From Pedobacter chitinilyticus (lineage in GTDB: Bacteria > Bacteroidota > Bacteroidia > Sphingobacteriales > Sphingobacteriaceae): DNA of 64,000 nt. Positions 6,872-15,667 of the stretch are shown one piece after another (within the stretch, counting starts at the first letter, position 1; every line of letters starts with the position of its first letter). The notes under the pieces are model-generated. The model made no database searches. It saw only the letters and a program-made list of their open reading frames with translations, and was not told the origin of the DNA. The stretch covers positions 743,325-807,324 of the forward strand of contig NZ_QMHN01000001.1 of NCBI RefSeq assembly GCF_003313385.1, read 5' to 3'. The translations under genes were made by a program, and so were the position numbers.

Positions 6872-9244
6872 ATGCTGTACCCTGAAAATTGCGAAGAGAG
6901 ATTAGGTTTTAACGAAGTAAGGCAATTGGTGCGTGATTATTGCCTAAGCACCATGGGTCAAAACTTGGTTGATAAGATGCAGGTAATGACCAAGCATGAC
7001 CAGATTGACAAGTTTTTGCGTCAAACCAAAGAGTTTAAAAGTATCCTGGAGAACCAGGAACCCCTACAGATTAGTACTTTTTTTGACATTAAAGTGCTGG
7101 CCGATAAGATTAAAGTAGAAGGCAGTTACCTAGTGGAAGAGGAACTGTTCAAAATATACACTTCCTTGCAAACGGTATTTTCCGTAATTCGCTTTTTTGA
7201 TGAGCGTAAAGAGGTTTACCCTAGTTTAGAAGCACTATTTGAACACCTGCCCATTGAGCGGAATATCCTTAAAAAAATAGAAACGGTACTGGATGCGAAA
7301 GGCAAAATTAAGCCCAATGCTTCTGCAACGTTGTTAGAAATCAGCACGGCTATTTCCAAAGGTGAACAAGAAGTTCGTAAAAAGATGGATTCCATCTATA
7401 AAAGTGCCGTAGCCAGCAATTGGGTAGCCGATGGTAGTTTGACCATTCGTGATGGTAGGATGTGCATCCCCATTTTAGCCGAAAACAAACGTAAAATCAA
7501 AGGCTTTATCCACGACGAGTCAGCCAGTGGACAAACCGTTTATTTGGAGCCAGAAGAGGTTTTTACGCTAAATAACAAGCTTCGCGATCTAGAGTTTGAT
7601 AAACGCAGGGAGATTATCCGTATCCTGATCGCTACTACGACGGAACTTAGGCCGTATATTCCGATATTACTTTCGTATCACGGATTTTTAACCAAGTTAG
7701 ATTTCGTAAGAGCAAAAGCTTTATTCGCCATCAAAATTGGTGCTCAAATGCCTGTATTGGTCAAAGAGCCTAAAACAAAGCTGATCAATGCTCAGCACCC
7801 TTTGCTGTTGCTTTCCTTTGCCAATGATCAAAAAAGCGTTGTGCCTTTAAACATCCATTTAAATGAAGGCATGCGGATTGTGCTGGTTTCAGGACCAAAT
7901 GCGGGTGGTAAGTCGGTTTGTATGAAAACCGTTGGACTTTTGCAGATGATGTTGCAAACAGGTTTATTGGTACCTGTGGATGAGCATAGCGAAATGGGAG
8001 TTTTCAATCAAATTTTTGCAGATATTGGTGACGACCAGTCCATAGAATCTGATTTGAGTACCTACAGCGCCCATTTGAACAAGATGCGCTATTTTGTAGA
8101 ACACGCCACACCTAAAACCTTGATATTGATTGATGAGTTTGGCACAGGAACCGACCCACAATTTGGCGGACCAATGGCCGAGGCAGTACTTGAGGTGCTT
8201 AATCAAAAAAAGGTACGTGGCGTAATTACCACTCACTATTCTAACCTTAAACTTTTTGCTGGCGATACCGAAGGTTTAGAAAATGCTTCCATGTTATTTG
8301 ATAACAGTAAAATGAAGCCGCTTTATATTTTAGATATTGGAAAGCCAGGTAGCTCTTATGCTTTTGAAATTGCACAAAACATTGGCTTGCAAAAAGAGGT
8401 ATTGGCATTGGCTAGACAAAAGATTGGCACCAACCAAAATAGTATCGATAGTTTATTGGTGAACTTGGAGCGAGAAAAACGTCAAGTGCATGAAACCAAA
8501 GTGAAACTGGCCAATCAGCAGAATAAGCTGAACCAACTGCTATCTGAAAATGAAAAGCAAAAATCTTTTCTTGAAGAGAATAAGAAAACGCTGATTAAAG
8601 ATGCGAAGGTTCAAGCTCAAAACATCATTAAAGATGCTAATAAGCTGGTAGAGAACACCATTGCCCAAATTAAAAAGAAGCAGGCTGATCGGGAAGCAAC
8701 TCGAGAAATTAGACAAAATCTACAGCAAGGGCTGGCTAAAAATGAAGTAAAGCCAGAGCCTAAACCAGTGATAGAGTTTGATGATACTGAAATTGAAGTT
8801 GGGGACTGGATACAATTGCTTGGCACCGAAAATACTGGGCAGATTTTAGAAATCAATAAAAACAATTTAGTGGTTGCCTTTGGTGACTTACGCTCGGTAG
8901 TAAAACGTAACCGAGTGCAAAAAATTAGTAACCGACAGGTGAAAAAGCTTGTGCAGCGTACCTCATTTACCAATAGTTTAAGCGATGCCGTAAGTAATTT
9001 TAGGGCCGAACTTGATTTGCGTGGTATGCGTGGTGAAGTGGCTTTGCAAGAATTAGAGAATTACATGGACAAGGCCGTGATGTTAGGTTTTCCATCCATT
9101 AAAATTATACATGGTAAGGGCGATGGTATTTTGCGTAAGTTGATCAGGACCCATTTAAAGCAATACTACAAACAAGTAGACCGAATGGAAGATGAACATT
9201 TGGATAGAGGTGGAGATGGTATTACTTACGTTTATATGAAATAG
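6872..9244 (+). CDS. mutS2: Endonuclease MutS2
   Basis: A MutS2-family ATPase-nuclease. Members suppress homologous recombination or rescue collided ribosomes, depending on species. The MutS core ATPase carries Walker A GPNAGGKS (341-348) and Walker B TLILIDEFGTGTDP, followed by the signature ITTHYSNLK. A long coiled coil follows (about 510-640, rich in Lys/Gln/Glu), then a KOW-like segment near 650-690 and the C-terminal Smr nuclease domain with LDLRG and IIHGKGDGILR. At 790 aa it is full length. It is second in an operon behind the DUF4296 lipoprotein. Confidence 0.95.
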   Translation: MLYPENCEERLGFNEVRQLVRDYCLSTMGQNLVDKMQVMTKHDQIDKFLRQTKEFKSILENQEPLQISTFFDIKVLADKIKVEGSYLVEEELFKIYTSLQTVFSVIRFFDERKEVYPSLEALFEHLPIERNILKKIETVLDAKGKIKPNASATLLEISTAISKGEQEVRKKMDSIYKSAVASNWVADGSLTIRDGRMCIPILAENKRKIKGFIHDESASGQTVYLEPEEVFTLNNKLRDLEFDKRREIIRILIATTTELRPYIPILLSYHGFLTKLDFVRAKALFAIKIGAQMPVLVKEPKTKLINAQHPLLLLSFANDQKSVVPLNIHLNEGMRIVLVSGPNAGGKSVCMKTVGLLQMMLQTGLLVPVDEHSEMGVFNQIFADIGDDQSIESDLSTYSAHLNKMRYFVEHATPKTLILIDEFGTGTDPQFGGPMAEAVLEVLNQKKVRGVITTHYSNLKLFAGDTEGLENASMLFDNSKMKPLYILDIGKPGSSYAFEIAQNIGLQKEVLALARQKIGTNQNSIDSLLVNLEREKRQVHETKVKLANQQNKLNQLLSENEKQKSFLEENKKTLIKDAKVQAQNIIKDANKLVENTIAQIKKKQADREATREIRQNLQQGLAKNEVKPEPKPVIEFDDTEIEVGDWIQLLGTENTGQILEINKNNLVVAFGDLRSVVKRNRVQKISNRQVKKLVQRTSFTNSLSDAVSNFRAELDLRGMRGEVALQELENYMDKAVMLGFPSIKIIHGKGDGILRKLIRTHLKQYYKQVDRMEDEHLDRGGDGITYVYMK

Positions 9245-9247
9245 CCA

Positions 9248-9853
9248 GTGGATATCTCAGATGAAGATAAAGTGTTTTATTTGGATGCGTTAAGAACTTA
9301 CTTGTGCAATTATTCAAGCATTACTTTATCTTCATTTGAATTGGTTAAAGACCTTGTTAAATTTCAACAAATCTCTAAAAACGATATTTTACTCAACGAA
9401 GGTGATGTCGCTAAAAACATCTACTTTTTAGGCAGTGGAGTCGTTAGGGCTTATTCTAGTGATCAAGAAGGACACACCTATAACAAAAATATTTTCCTAG
9501 CTGGCAAAATGGTAGGTTCAATGGTTTCGGCCTTACTGCAAAAGCCGTCTTCATTTACCTTACAGGCTTTGGACGAAAGCATATTACTTAGTCTCAATTT
9601 CACCAAATTCAAGCAGTTCATTCTCGAAAAAGACGACCTAAAAAACTATTATATTGCTTACCTCGAAAAGGAATGGGTGATGGATAAAGAACAACGAGAA
9701 GTGTCCTTAGTGATGGAAAGTGCCAGTGTCAGGTATGAAAAATTCATGGAAGAAAATCCTGGTATCGATCGAAAGATTTCATTGCATCACATTGCCTCGC
9801 ATTTGGGAATTACCCCCACACAATTAATTCGAATCAGAAAAGATTTAAAATGA
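9248..9853 (+). CDS. Crp/Fnr family transcriptional regulator
   Basis: A predicted one-component regulator. The N-terminal cyclic-nucleotide-binding-like beta-roll spans residues 20-130 (KNDILLNEGDVAKNIYFLGSGVVRAY). It lacks the Arg-Ser phosphate-binding signature of true CRP, so cAMP sensing is doubtful. A short winged HTH is at the C-terminus (ISLHHIASHLGITPTQLIRIRKDLK). The start is a GTG 3 nt after the mutS2 stop, and no ATG lies near the domain start. The next gene is a GNAT acetyltransferase 57 bp downstream, a plausible target but unproven. Confidence 0.85.
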   Translation: MDISDEDKVFYLDALRTYLCNYSSITLSSFELVKDLVKFQQISKNDILLNEGDVAKNIYFLGSGVVRAYSSDQEGHTYNKNIFLAGKMVGSMVSALLQKPSSFTLQALDESILLSLNFTKFKQFILEKDDLKNYYIAYLEKEWVMDKEQREVSLVMESASVRYEKFMEENPGIDRKISLHHIASHLGITPTQLIRIRKDLK

Positions 9854-9910
9854 GATCAAAATCAACATATGTAAATGTTTTTGTTTGATAAAGGGTAGAA
9901 CTTTGCCTCT

Positions 9911-10642
9911 ATGGAAAATATTAACGAATTAAATATAGATAACCTTACTTCTTTGTGGGTTAAAGTAGGACAGGCTGTTGGGCATTATGTGAACGAAAAC
10001 AATTACGAATTGAGTTGCGTGAAAAACTCTGAATGGCCTAACAAAATATGGATTAAACAGCCTCTAACTAACGAGCTACTCATTAGTTTATCTCAAAAAA
10101 TGGCTTCGTCCGAACAGTCTTTAGTATTTCCTCATTGGGATATTTACCCCAATGAAGGTTCAGAAATAGCACTGGAAGGTTTTACCCAAAAATCGTTTCA
10201 AACCGGTATGTCGCTTCCATTAAACAAACCATTCCCGTCATCCAGTTCTTTAACAGCTAAAAGAGTATCTAATACCGAGGAAGCTAAATTTTGGGCAGCC
10301 ATTTATCCGAAATGTTTTGGCTATGTGATTGGCGAAGAAATACTCATCCAAACTATGAATGAGATGGAATACAATCTTTTTTATTTTAACGGAGCACTGG
10401 TAGGCACCGCAATTTATCATCCAAATGAGCAAGTTGCAGGGATACATGGTGTGGGGATTGTTCCAGAGATGAGGAGAAGAGGATTTGCAGAAGAAATCAT
10501 GTATCTTCTGCTCAATAGAGCCATCGCTGAAAATATCTCCTATGCAACGCTGCAAGCCTCTGAACTTGGAAAAGGAATTTATCAAAGACTTGGGTTCACG
10601 GAAGATTTCATCATTAAGAACTATGTGCCTAAGTTCGACTAA
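9911..10642 (+). CDS. GNAT family N-acetyltransferase (C-terminal GNAT domain)
   Basis: A 243-aa protein with an unassigned N-terminal half and a GNAT domain in the C-terminal half. The acetyl-CoA motif IVPEMRRRGFAEEIMYLLL lies near residues 185-205, followed by LGKGIYQRLGF. The N-terminal half (residues 1-120) may be a degenerate second GNAT fold that binds substrate, as in other two-domain members. It follows a Crp/Fnr gene on the same strand. The TAGAACTTTG sequence just before the ATG resembles a -7 element, so it probably has its own promoter. Confidence 0.8.
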   Translation: MENINELNIDNLTSLWVKVGQAVGHYVNENNYELSCVKNSEWPNKIWIKQPLTNELLISLSQKMASSEQSLVFPHWDIYPNEGSEIALEGFTQKSFQTGMSLPLNKPFPSSSSLTAKRVSNTEEAKFWAAIYPKCFGYVIGEEILIQTMNEMEYNLFYFNGALVGTAIYHPNEQVAGIHGVGIVPEMRRRGFAEEIMYLLLNRAIAENISYATLQASELGKGIYQRLGFTEDFIIKNYVPKFD

Positions 10643-10687
10643 TATATTGCTAGTTTATTACTGTTTAACTCTTTCGGTGTATAGCTG

Positions 10688-10782
10688 ACCCTGAAATAAA
10701 TTTATTGCACAGCTTTCTGCTTCGCTACAGGTCAGGGTAACGTTAAACCAAGCTCACCGTCATGCTGAATTTATTTCAGCAT
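10688..10782. repeat. Degenerate intergenic hairpin repeat (CCCTGAAATAAATT family)
   Basis: ACCCTGA (10688-10694) pairs with TCAGGGT (10732-10738). ATGCTGAA (10762-10769) pairs with TTCAGCAT (10775-10782). The CCTGAAATAAATT text occurs in both, in opposite orientation, as in paired-arm REP-like elements. It fills the 269-bp gap between the GNAT and sugar dehydrogenase genes, where I see no coding sequence. Confidence 0.6.
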
Positions 10783-10911
10783 CAGTTTTACATTACCAAT
10801 AAGTTAGAAATGGAACTTAGGTTATGTTTTAATAAGGTAATCAACCATCTATTTGACTGATTATAAACCAAAAGCGACTTATGATTGTTGTGTCCTTAAA
10901 ATATTAGGGAT

Positions 10912-11994
10912 ATGAAAAAGTTATGGATTGTTTTTGGAATACTGCTCTTAAGTATTGGTTGTAAAAAAGATGGTAACAATAGTGGGGATGATGATACGCC
11001 TGTAGACCTTAAAACCAGGACGTTGGTTTCCAATCTGTCTCTACCTTGGGAACTGGTGTATGGCCCCGATAACCTCATTTGGTTCACCGAAAAATCGGGG
11101 AAAATTAGCAGACTAAATCCCGCTAACAGTCAAGTAACCTTGCTACATACCATTTCAGAAGTAAGTGCACAGGGCGAAGGTGGTTTATTGGGTATGACGC
11201 TTCATCCTAACTTTGGAGCAAGCCCTTATGTGTATGTGTTTTATGGTTATGGAAATCCTTATAAAAACAAGTTGGTAAGGCTTACTTATAGCAACAATAG
11301 TCTAACCAGTCCACAAACTTTATTAGACAATATTCCTGCGGCCAGTATCCATAATGGCTGTAGATTGCTTATTGATGGCGACAAATTGTTCGTCACCACT
11401 GGCGATGCTAATGATACCAGCACACCCCAAAACCTCAATTCCGTAGCTGGAAAGGTATTACGTATTAACTTAGATGGAAGTATTCCTGCCGATAATCCAT
11501 TCCCTAATAGCCCTGTATGGTCTTTCGGCCACAGGAACCCTCAAGGTTTAGCCTTGGTAGGGAATAAGTTGTTTTCTTCGGAACACGGACCAGATACTGA
11601 TGACGAAATTAATATTATTGAAAAAGGTCGTAATTATGGTTGGCCTACTGTAAGAGGCAAATGTGATGCTACCAATGAAACCGCCTTTTGTAATCAGAAT
11701 AATGTAGCAGAGTCTATTATCCAATGGACACCAACCATTGCACCAAGTGGAATGATTTACTACAATTCAAACTACATCCCTCAATTTAAAAATTCCCTGC
11801 TGTTGGGTTTGTTAAAAGGCACCAAGTTAATGCAGCTAAAATTAAACGATGCACAAACTGCGGTTGCTGAAACCAAAGACTTATTTGTGGGTGATTTTGG
11901 TCGAATTAGAGCGGTTTGCCAATCGCCAGAAGGCAAAATATATTTATGTACTAGTAATGGATCAGGTGATAAGATTGTAGAAATTTATAAGTAG
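10912..11994 (+). CDS. PQQ-dependent sugar dehydrogenase (GSDH/YliI-type), lipoprotein
   Basis: A predicted envelope quinoprotein of the soluble glucose/sorbosone dehydrogenase fold, oxidising aldose sugars with PQQ. The lipoprotein signal ends at Cys17 (LLLSIGC), followed by an Asp-rich linker. Beta-propeller landmarks are LPWELVYGPD, GEGGLLGMTLHPNF (family motif with catalytic-site Gly/His), IHNGCRLLIDGDKLFVTTGD, FGHRNPQGLA and SSEHGPDTDDEIN, which carries the calcium/PQQ residues. The length of 360 aa is normal. There is no PQQ synthesis gene in the window, so the cofactor source cannot be judged here. Confidence 0.88.
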   Translation: MKKLWIVFGILLLSIGCKKDGNNSGDDDTPVDLKTRTLVSNLSLPWELVYGPDNLIWFTEKSGKISRLNPANSQVTLLHTISEVSAQGEGGLLGMTLHPNFGASPYVYVFYGYGNPYKNKLVRLTYSNNSLTSPQTLLDNIPAASIHNGCRLLIDGDKLFVTTGDANDTSTPQNLNSVAGKVLRINLDGSIPADNPFPNSPVWSFGHRNPQGLALVGNKLFSSEHGPDTDDEINIIEKGRNYGWPTVRGKCDATNETAFCNQNNVAESIIQWTPTIAPSGMIYYNSNYIPQFKNSLLLGLLKGTKLMQLKLNDAQTAVAETKDLFVGDFGRIRAVCQSPEGKIYLCTSNGSGDKIVEIYK

Positions 11995-12085
11995 CGAATA
12001 AGCTTCGCACACTTATTAACCAGCTGTTAATCTTGTTTTTAAAGATCACCTTAGTGTAGCCCTTACAATGTTATAGGCTACACTT

Positions 12086-12093
12086 TACTTTTG
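12086..12093 (+). promoter_or_regulatory. -7 element for scoA
   Basis: TACTTTTG matches the TAnnTTTG consensus 46 nt before the scoA ATG. No clear TTTG is seen at the expected upstream spacing, so this is a half-supported promoter. Confidence 0.5.
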
Positions 12094-12138
12094 CAAAGCG
12101 ATAGATTAATCCTATTTTAGTCGCAAAACACACCAAAT

Positions 12139-12840
12139 ATGATCAACAAAGTTGTAGCAAACGCCGATGAGGCCATCGCTGACATTACGGATGGGAAAAC
12201 CCTTATGCTGGGCGGCTTCGGTTTATGTGGTATCCCCGAAAACTGCATCACTGCCTTAGTAAAAAAAGGCACCAAAGATTTAACTTGTATTTCGAACAAT
12301 GCTGGCGTAGATGATTTTGGCATAGGACTCATGCTAAAACAACGTCAGGTAAAGAAAATGATTTCTTCCTACGTAGGTGAAAATGCCGAATTTGAGCGTC
12401 AGTTATTGAGTGGCGAACTTGAGGTGGAATTGATTCCGCAAGGAACTTTAGCCACTCGTTGCTTAGCTGCTGGATATGGTATGCCCGCTATTTTCACGCC
12501 TGCAGGGGTAGGTACCGAAGTGGCGGAAGGTAAGGAAGTAAGAAATTTCGACGGAAAAGATTACCTGATGGAATATGCTTTCGATGCTGATTTTGCTATT
12601 GTGAAAGCTTGGAAAGGCGATACTGCTGGAAATTTAATTTTCCGTTCTACCAGTAGGAATTTTAATCCTGTGATGGCCATGGCTGGTAAAATTACCATTG
12701 CAGAAGTAGAGGAGTTGGTAGAGGTAGGCGAATTAGAACCTGACCATATTCATACCCCTGGAGTTTATGTACATCGCATTTTTCAGGGTAAGGATTACGA
12801 GAAGAGGATAGAGCAGCGTACTTTAAGGAAAAGGGATTAG
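12139..12840 (+). CDS. scoA: 3-oxoacid CoA-transferase subunit A
   Basis: The alpha subunit of succinyl-CoA:3-oxoacid (acetoacetate) CoA-transferase, which works with ScoB to move CoA between succinyl-CoA and acetoacetate. The CoA-binding signature is [12 protein letters not shown] (residues 24-35), followed by [12 protein letters not shown], then [17 protein letters not shown] and [15 protein letters not shown], all conserved in this subunit. At 233 aa it is full length. In most genomes the B gene follows within a few bases. Here 488 bp of decayed cassette intervene. Confidence 0.93.
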   Translation: MINKVVANADEAIADITDGKTLMLGGFGLCGIPENCITALVKKGTKDLTCISNNAGVDDFGIGLMLKQRQVKKMISSYVGENAEFERQLLSGELEVELIPQGTLATRCLAAGYGMPAIFTPAGVGTEVAEGKEVRNFDGKDYLMEYAFDADFAIVKAWKGDTAGNLIFRSTSRNFNPVMAMAGKITIAEVEELVEVGELEPDHIHTPGVYVHRIFQGKDYEKRIEQRTLRKRD

Positions 12841-12848
12841 ATGATGAG

Positions 12849-12872
12849 ATAATTCAATAATTTGATGATTGG
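12849..12872 (+). repeat. Left imperfect inverted repeat of the four-helix-bundle cassette
   Basis: A 24-bp AT-rich sequence whose reverse complement (begins CCAATCATCAAATT) aligns with CCAATGATCAAATC at 13294-13317 with only a few differences. A second pair, the direct 9-mer GATCATCAG, lies just inside at 12880-12888 and 13261-13269. Confidence 0.6.
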
Positions 12873-12900
12873 AGAGATCGATCATCAGAACTTTCTACCT

Positions 12901-13262
12901 ATGAATAATGAAAGAATTAATGAGAATATCATTGTTAAACTAAGTTTTGAATTTGCTTTACAAATTATTCAGTATACGGAGATCTTAGAGGAGAAACGAA
13001 ATGTGTCTTAGCAAAACAATTGCTAAAAGCAGGAAGCAGTATTGGTGCTAATATTTGGAGAGCTCAAAATGCAGAAAGTAAGGCAGATTTTATTCATAAA
13101 ATAAAGATATCTGCCTAAGAATGCGAAGAGTCAAAATATTGGTTGCTTTTATGTAAACATGCCGACAACTATCCTGATACTAATAATTTATTGGAGAAGA
13201 TAGAAGCAATTCAAAAAATACTTAATAAGATAATCACTACTTCAAAAACGAAAATAACTTGA
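12901..13262 (+). pseudogene. Four-helix-bundle protein (23S rRNA IVP-like), decayed
   Basis: Translation from the ATG at 12901 gives a typical start (VKLSFEFALQIIQYTEIL) and stops at a TAG after 37 codons. One frame over, it continues as VLAKQLLKAGSSIGANIWRA and QNAESKADFIHKIKISA, meets a TAA, then reads on as ECEESKYWLLLCKHADNYP to a TGA at 13260-13262. The LxxGxSIGANxxEA core and the SKADF-HK motif identify the four-helix-bundle/S23-like family, intervening-sequence-type proteins of about 120 aa. It carries at least one frameshift near 13005 and one nonsense change (AAA or GAA to TAA), so it is inactive unless these are sequencing errors. Confidence 0.88.
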
Positions 13263-13293
13263 TCATCAGCTAGTAACGATAAGATTAAATTAG

Positions 13294-13317
13294 CCAATGA
13301 TCAAATCAACTAATTAT
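13294..13317 (+). repeat. Right imperfect inverted repeat of the four-helix-bundle cassette
   Basis: Partner of 12849-12872 in opposite orientation. Together they bracket the pseudogene and delimit about 470 bp inserted between scoA and scoB. The element ends 11 bp before the scoB start codon. Confidence 0.6.
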
Positions 13318-13328
13318 CAAATTAATCT

Positions 13329-13988
13329 ATGTTAGATAAAGACGGTATAGCGAAACGGATCGCTAAAGAAATAAAAGACGGTTATTATGTAAACTTGGGT
13401 ATTGGTATCCCAACTTTGGTAGCCAATTACATTCCCGAAGGAGTAAATGTTGTTTTACAATCAGAAAACGGATTGCTAGGCATGGGGCCTTTTCCTTTTG
13501 AAGGAGAGGAAGATCCAGATTTAATTAATGCAGGTAAGCAAACCATTACCACTTTGCCAGGATCGTCGATTTTTGATTCGGCCATGAGCTTTGGTATGAT
13601 TAGGGCTCAAAAAATAGATTTAACCATTTTGGGAGCGATGGAAGTTTCAGAGAATGGTGACATCGCCAACTGGAAAATTCCTGGTAAAATGGTGAAAGGA
13701 ATGGGAGGGGCCATGGATTTAGTAGCTTCGGCCAAAAACATTATTGTAGCCATGCAGCATGTCAACAAAGCAGGCGAAAGTAAATTACTGCCCAATTGTA
13801 CTTTGCCGTTAACAGGCGTAAAATGCATTAAAAAGATAGTAACCGAATTGGCTGTTTTAGATGTTTTACCTGAGGGGGGCTTTAAGCTATTAGAAAGAGC
13901 ACCAGGAGTGAGTGTAGAAGAGATTAGAAAAGCTACCGCAGGAAAGCTGTATGCCGATGACGATGTGCCAGAAATGGTGATTGATTAG
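13329..13988 (+). CDS. scoB: 3-oxoacid CoA-transferase subunit B
   Basis: The beta subunit of succinyl-CoA:3-oxoacid CoA-transferase. It carries the catalytic glutamate E46 in LQSENGLLGMGP, which forms the glutamyl-CoA thioester. The LGIGIPTLVANYIP segment precedes it and ITTLPGSSIFDSAMSFGMIR follows. The C-terminal GFKLLERAPGVSVEEI is also conserved. At 219 aa it is full length. It is separated from scoA by a decayed cassette, so it depends on read-through or on an unidentified promoter. Confidence 0.94.
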   Translation: MLDKDGIAKRIAKEIKDGYYVNLGIGIPTLVANYIPEGVNVVLQSENGLLGMGPFPFEGEEDPDLINAGKQTITTLPGSSIFDSAMSFGMIRAQKIDLTILGAMEVSENGDIANWKIPGKMVKGMGGAMDLVASAKNIIVAMQHVNKAGESKLLPNCTLPLTGVKCIKKIVTELAVLDVLPEGGFKLLERAPGVSVEEIRKATAGKLYADDDVPEMVID

Positions 13989-14010
13989 TGTTAAAGACTA
14001 TACTTTTTGA

Positions 14011-14041
14011 GACTTACGAAGTTTCTAAAACTTCGTAAGTC
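14011..14041. repeat. Perfect 14-bp inverted repeat between convergent genes
   Basis: GACTTACGAAGTTT (14011-14024) and AAACTTCGTAAGTC (14028-14041) are separated by only CTA. It lies between the scoB stop and the convergent oxidoreductase stop, where it could act as a bidirectional terminator, although no good T-run follows on either strand. The same arms recur with an enlarged loop at 15587-15667. Confidence 0.85.
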
Positions 14042-14052
14042 TATATTTGATA

Positions 14053-14898
14053 CTACTTCAACGATTTGATGATTCCAATTACATCATCACCACCCAATCC
14101 TTTGTTGTGTGCTGCTTGATAAGTATTGATAACCGCTTCCGACAATGGGAAATCTGCACCTGCCTTTTGTGCCAGTAAAATATCTTTAAGCATCAAATCC
14201 AATGCAAAAGCAGGCGGATAGTTTTCTTGGATCAGCAAAGGGGTTTTCACTTTGGTAGCACCGCTTCCGCTAGCACTTTCATTGATGATTTCGAGCATAT
14301 CCTTACGCTGAATACCTAATTTTTCGGACAACAAAACTGTTTCTGCCAAACCTTGATAAATCAATGAAAGAAAGTAATTGATGGATAACTTAGCTGCAAT
14401 TCCTTTTCCGTTCTCGCCTAAATGCTTAGTAAGCTTTCCTAATTTATTAAAATAGGGCTGAGCCTTCGCAATATCTTTCTCGTCACCTCCAACCATCATA
14501 ATTAACGTGCCTTCCGCTGCTGGTTGCGTACTGCCTGCCACTGGTGCATCTATAAAACCAGCGCCTTTTGCTTTAATTTGTTGAGCAATGGTTAGAGAAC
14601 ATTCTTGGGAAATGGTGCTGCAATCAATGAAAAGCTTTCCTTCCAGCTCTTCATTCAATATTTCGGCATAAACTTGGTTTATGGCTTCATCGTTGGTGAG
14701 CATGGTGAAAATTACGTCACTTGTTTGTACCAGTTGACCAATGTTTTTGCAAATGGTAGCGATCGTTTTAAAATCTTCTGTTTTATCGGCTGAGCGATTA
14801 TAAACGGATATAGGATAACCTGCTTTGATGAGGTTTTTAGCCATTGGGCTACCCATGTTGCCTAAGCCTATCCATCCTAATGTAGTATGTTGCGTCAT
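14053..14898 (-). CDS. NAD(P)-dependent oxidoreductase, 3-hydroxyisobutyrate dehydrogenase family
   Basis: A beta-hydroxyacid dehydrogenase (HIBADH/GarR/GLYR type). The Rossmann motif GLGNMGSPMAKNLI starts at residue 11 and is followed by YNRSADKTE, so NADP(H) preference is possible from the Arg after Asn. The substrate-binding FIDAPVAGSTQPAAEGTL and the catalytic-lysine helix GKGIAAKLSINYF are both intact. The C-terminal LMLKDILLAQKAG is the usual dimer helix. At 281 aa it is full length. It could be a succinic-semialdehyde/glyoxylate reductase as in GLYR enzymes. The sequence alone does not decide. Confidence 0.88.
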   Translation of the reverse strand: MTQHTTLGWIGLGNMGSPMAKNLIKAGYPISVYNRSADKTEDFKTIATICKNIGQLVQTSDVIFTMLTNDEAINQVYAEILNEELEGKLFIDCSTISQECSLTIAQQIKAKGAGFIDAPVAGSTQPAAEGTLIMMVGGDEKDIAKAQPYFNKLGKLTKHLGENGKGIAAKLSINYFLSLIYQGLAETVLLSEKLGIQRKDMLEIINESASGSGATKVKTPLLIQENYPPAFALDLMLKDILLAQKAGADFPLSEAVINTYQAAHNKGLGGDDVIGIIKSLK

Positions 14899-15062
14899 TT
14901 TTCTTAAATGTGATAAAGTGAATCAAGCTGTTGTATTTAAAATATATGGAAGTTCCCTAATAAATACATTCGACTTATTTTTCTGCTAATTTAGATATTT
15001 CGTTTGTTTTGGGGCAAGGTTAATGTCTTCGTTTAAATCGACCTGCACCAACGTACCTATAA

Positions 15063-15160
15063 CGTCATTTCGACCGTAGTGGAGGCCGAGGAGCAGCTAC
15101 GAAGTAAGATCTTTGGATATGCTTCAAAGAAAATACTATGTAGCGTAGGAACGGAATGAC
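15063..15160. repeat. Hairpin repeat, CGTCATTTCG family
   Basis: It begins CGTCATTTCGACC and ends GTAGGAACGGAATGAC, so the outer ends are roughly inverted. The text from TCATTTCG through GGAGCAGCT and AAGATCTTT can be aligned with 55369-55420 over about 50 bases. Other members are at 40683-40750 and inside the element at 44209-44361. Confidence 0.6.
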
Positions 15161-15344
15161 TAATAATCAAGTTCCAATAACTAACCACTAGTGACTAACC
15201 ACTAAAAATGATAACCAGTTTCAAAAGATTCTTCGTTGCACTCTGAATGACAAACTAAGGGTGCGATAATATGACATTGTACGAGAGCTGATGGAAAAGA
15301 AAAATACAGCTTTGAAAAAGGCAAATGTGTAATGATAAATTAGT

Positions 15345-15420
15345 GCTGCATCTTTTACCAGAAAGATGCGCATCTTTTGCTCAAGACTACGTTAGGTTTT
15401 GCCCAAAAGATGCGCATGTT
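15345..15420. repeat. Palindromic GATGCGCATC repeats
   Basis: AAAGATGCGCATCTTT (15362-15377) is a perfect 16-bp palindrome. AAAGATGCGCAT recurs at 15406-15417, and a half copy GCATCTTTT precedes at about 15346. The copies can pair with one another into alternative stems. No gene overlaps. Confidence 0.65.
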
Positions 15421-15586
15421 TTTTGAAGAGGTACGCCAGCAATTGAAAAAGTGCCCTGAAGGGGTCAATAAGCATGGTCATTACATCATAATGATTCACC
15501 GAATAACTGGCTTAAAGAGATCCTTCGCTACCGAAGAGTCGGTACAGGTAACGCTCTGGATGACAAATAGGGTTTGTTTCCAAATA

Positions 15587-15667
15587 GACTTACGAAGTTT
15601 CTAAACGGCGAAGCCATCAACCTTACCTTTAAAACAATCAAAAAACTAAGGTTAAACTTCGTAAGTC
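15587..15667. repeat. GACTTACGAAGTTT inverted repeat with expanded loop
   Basis: The left arm GACTTACGAAGTTT (15587-15600) and right arm AAACTTCGTAAGTC (15654-15667) are identical to those at 14011-14041. The loop here is 53 nt and itself holds the inverted pair AACCTTA / TAAGGTT, making a nested hairpin. Confidence 0.8.

Noticed and set aside
15377..15604. 75-codon open frame in the repeat-rich gap
   Set aside because: It runs through repeat fragments (GATCCTTCGC, GATGCGCAT) and has no recognisable protein features.
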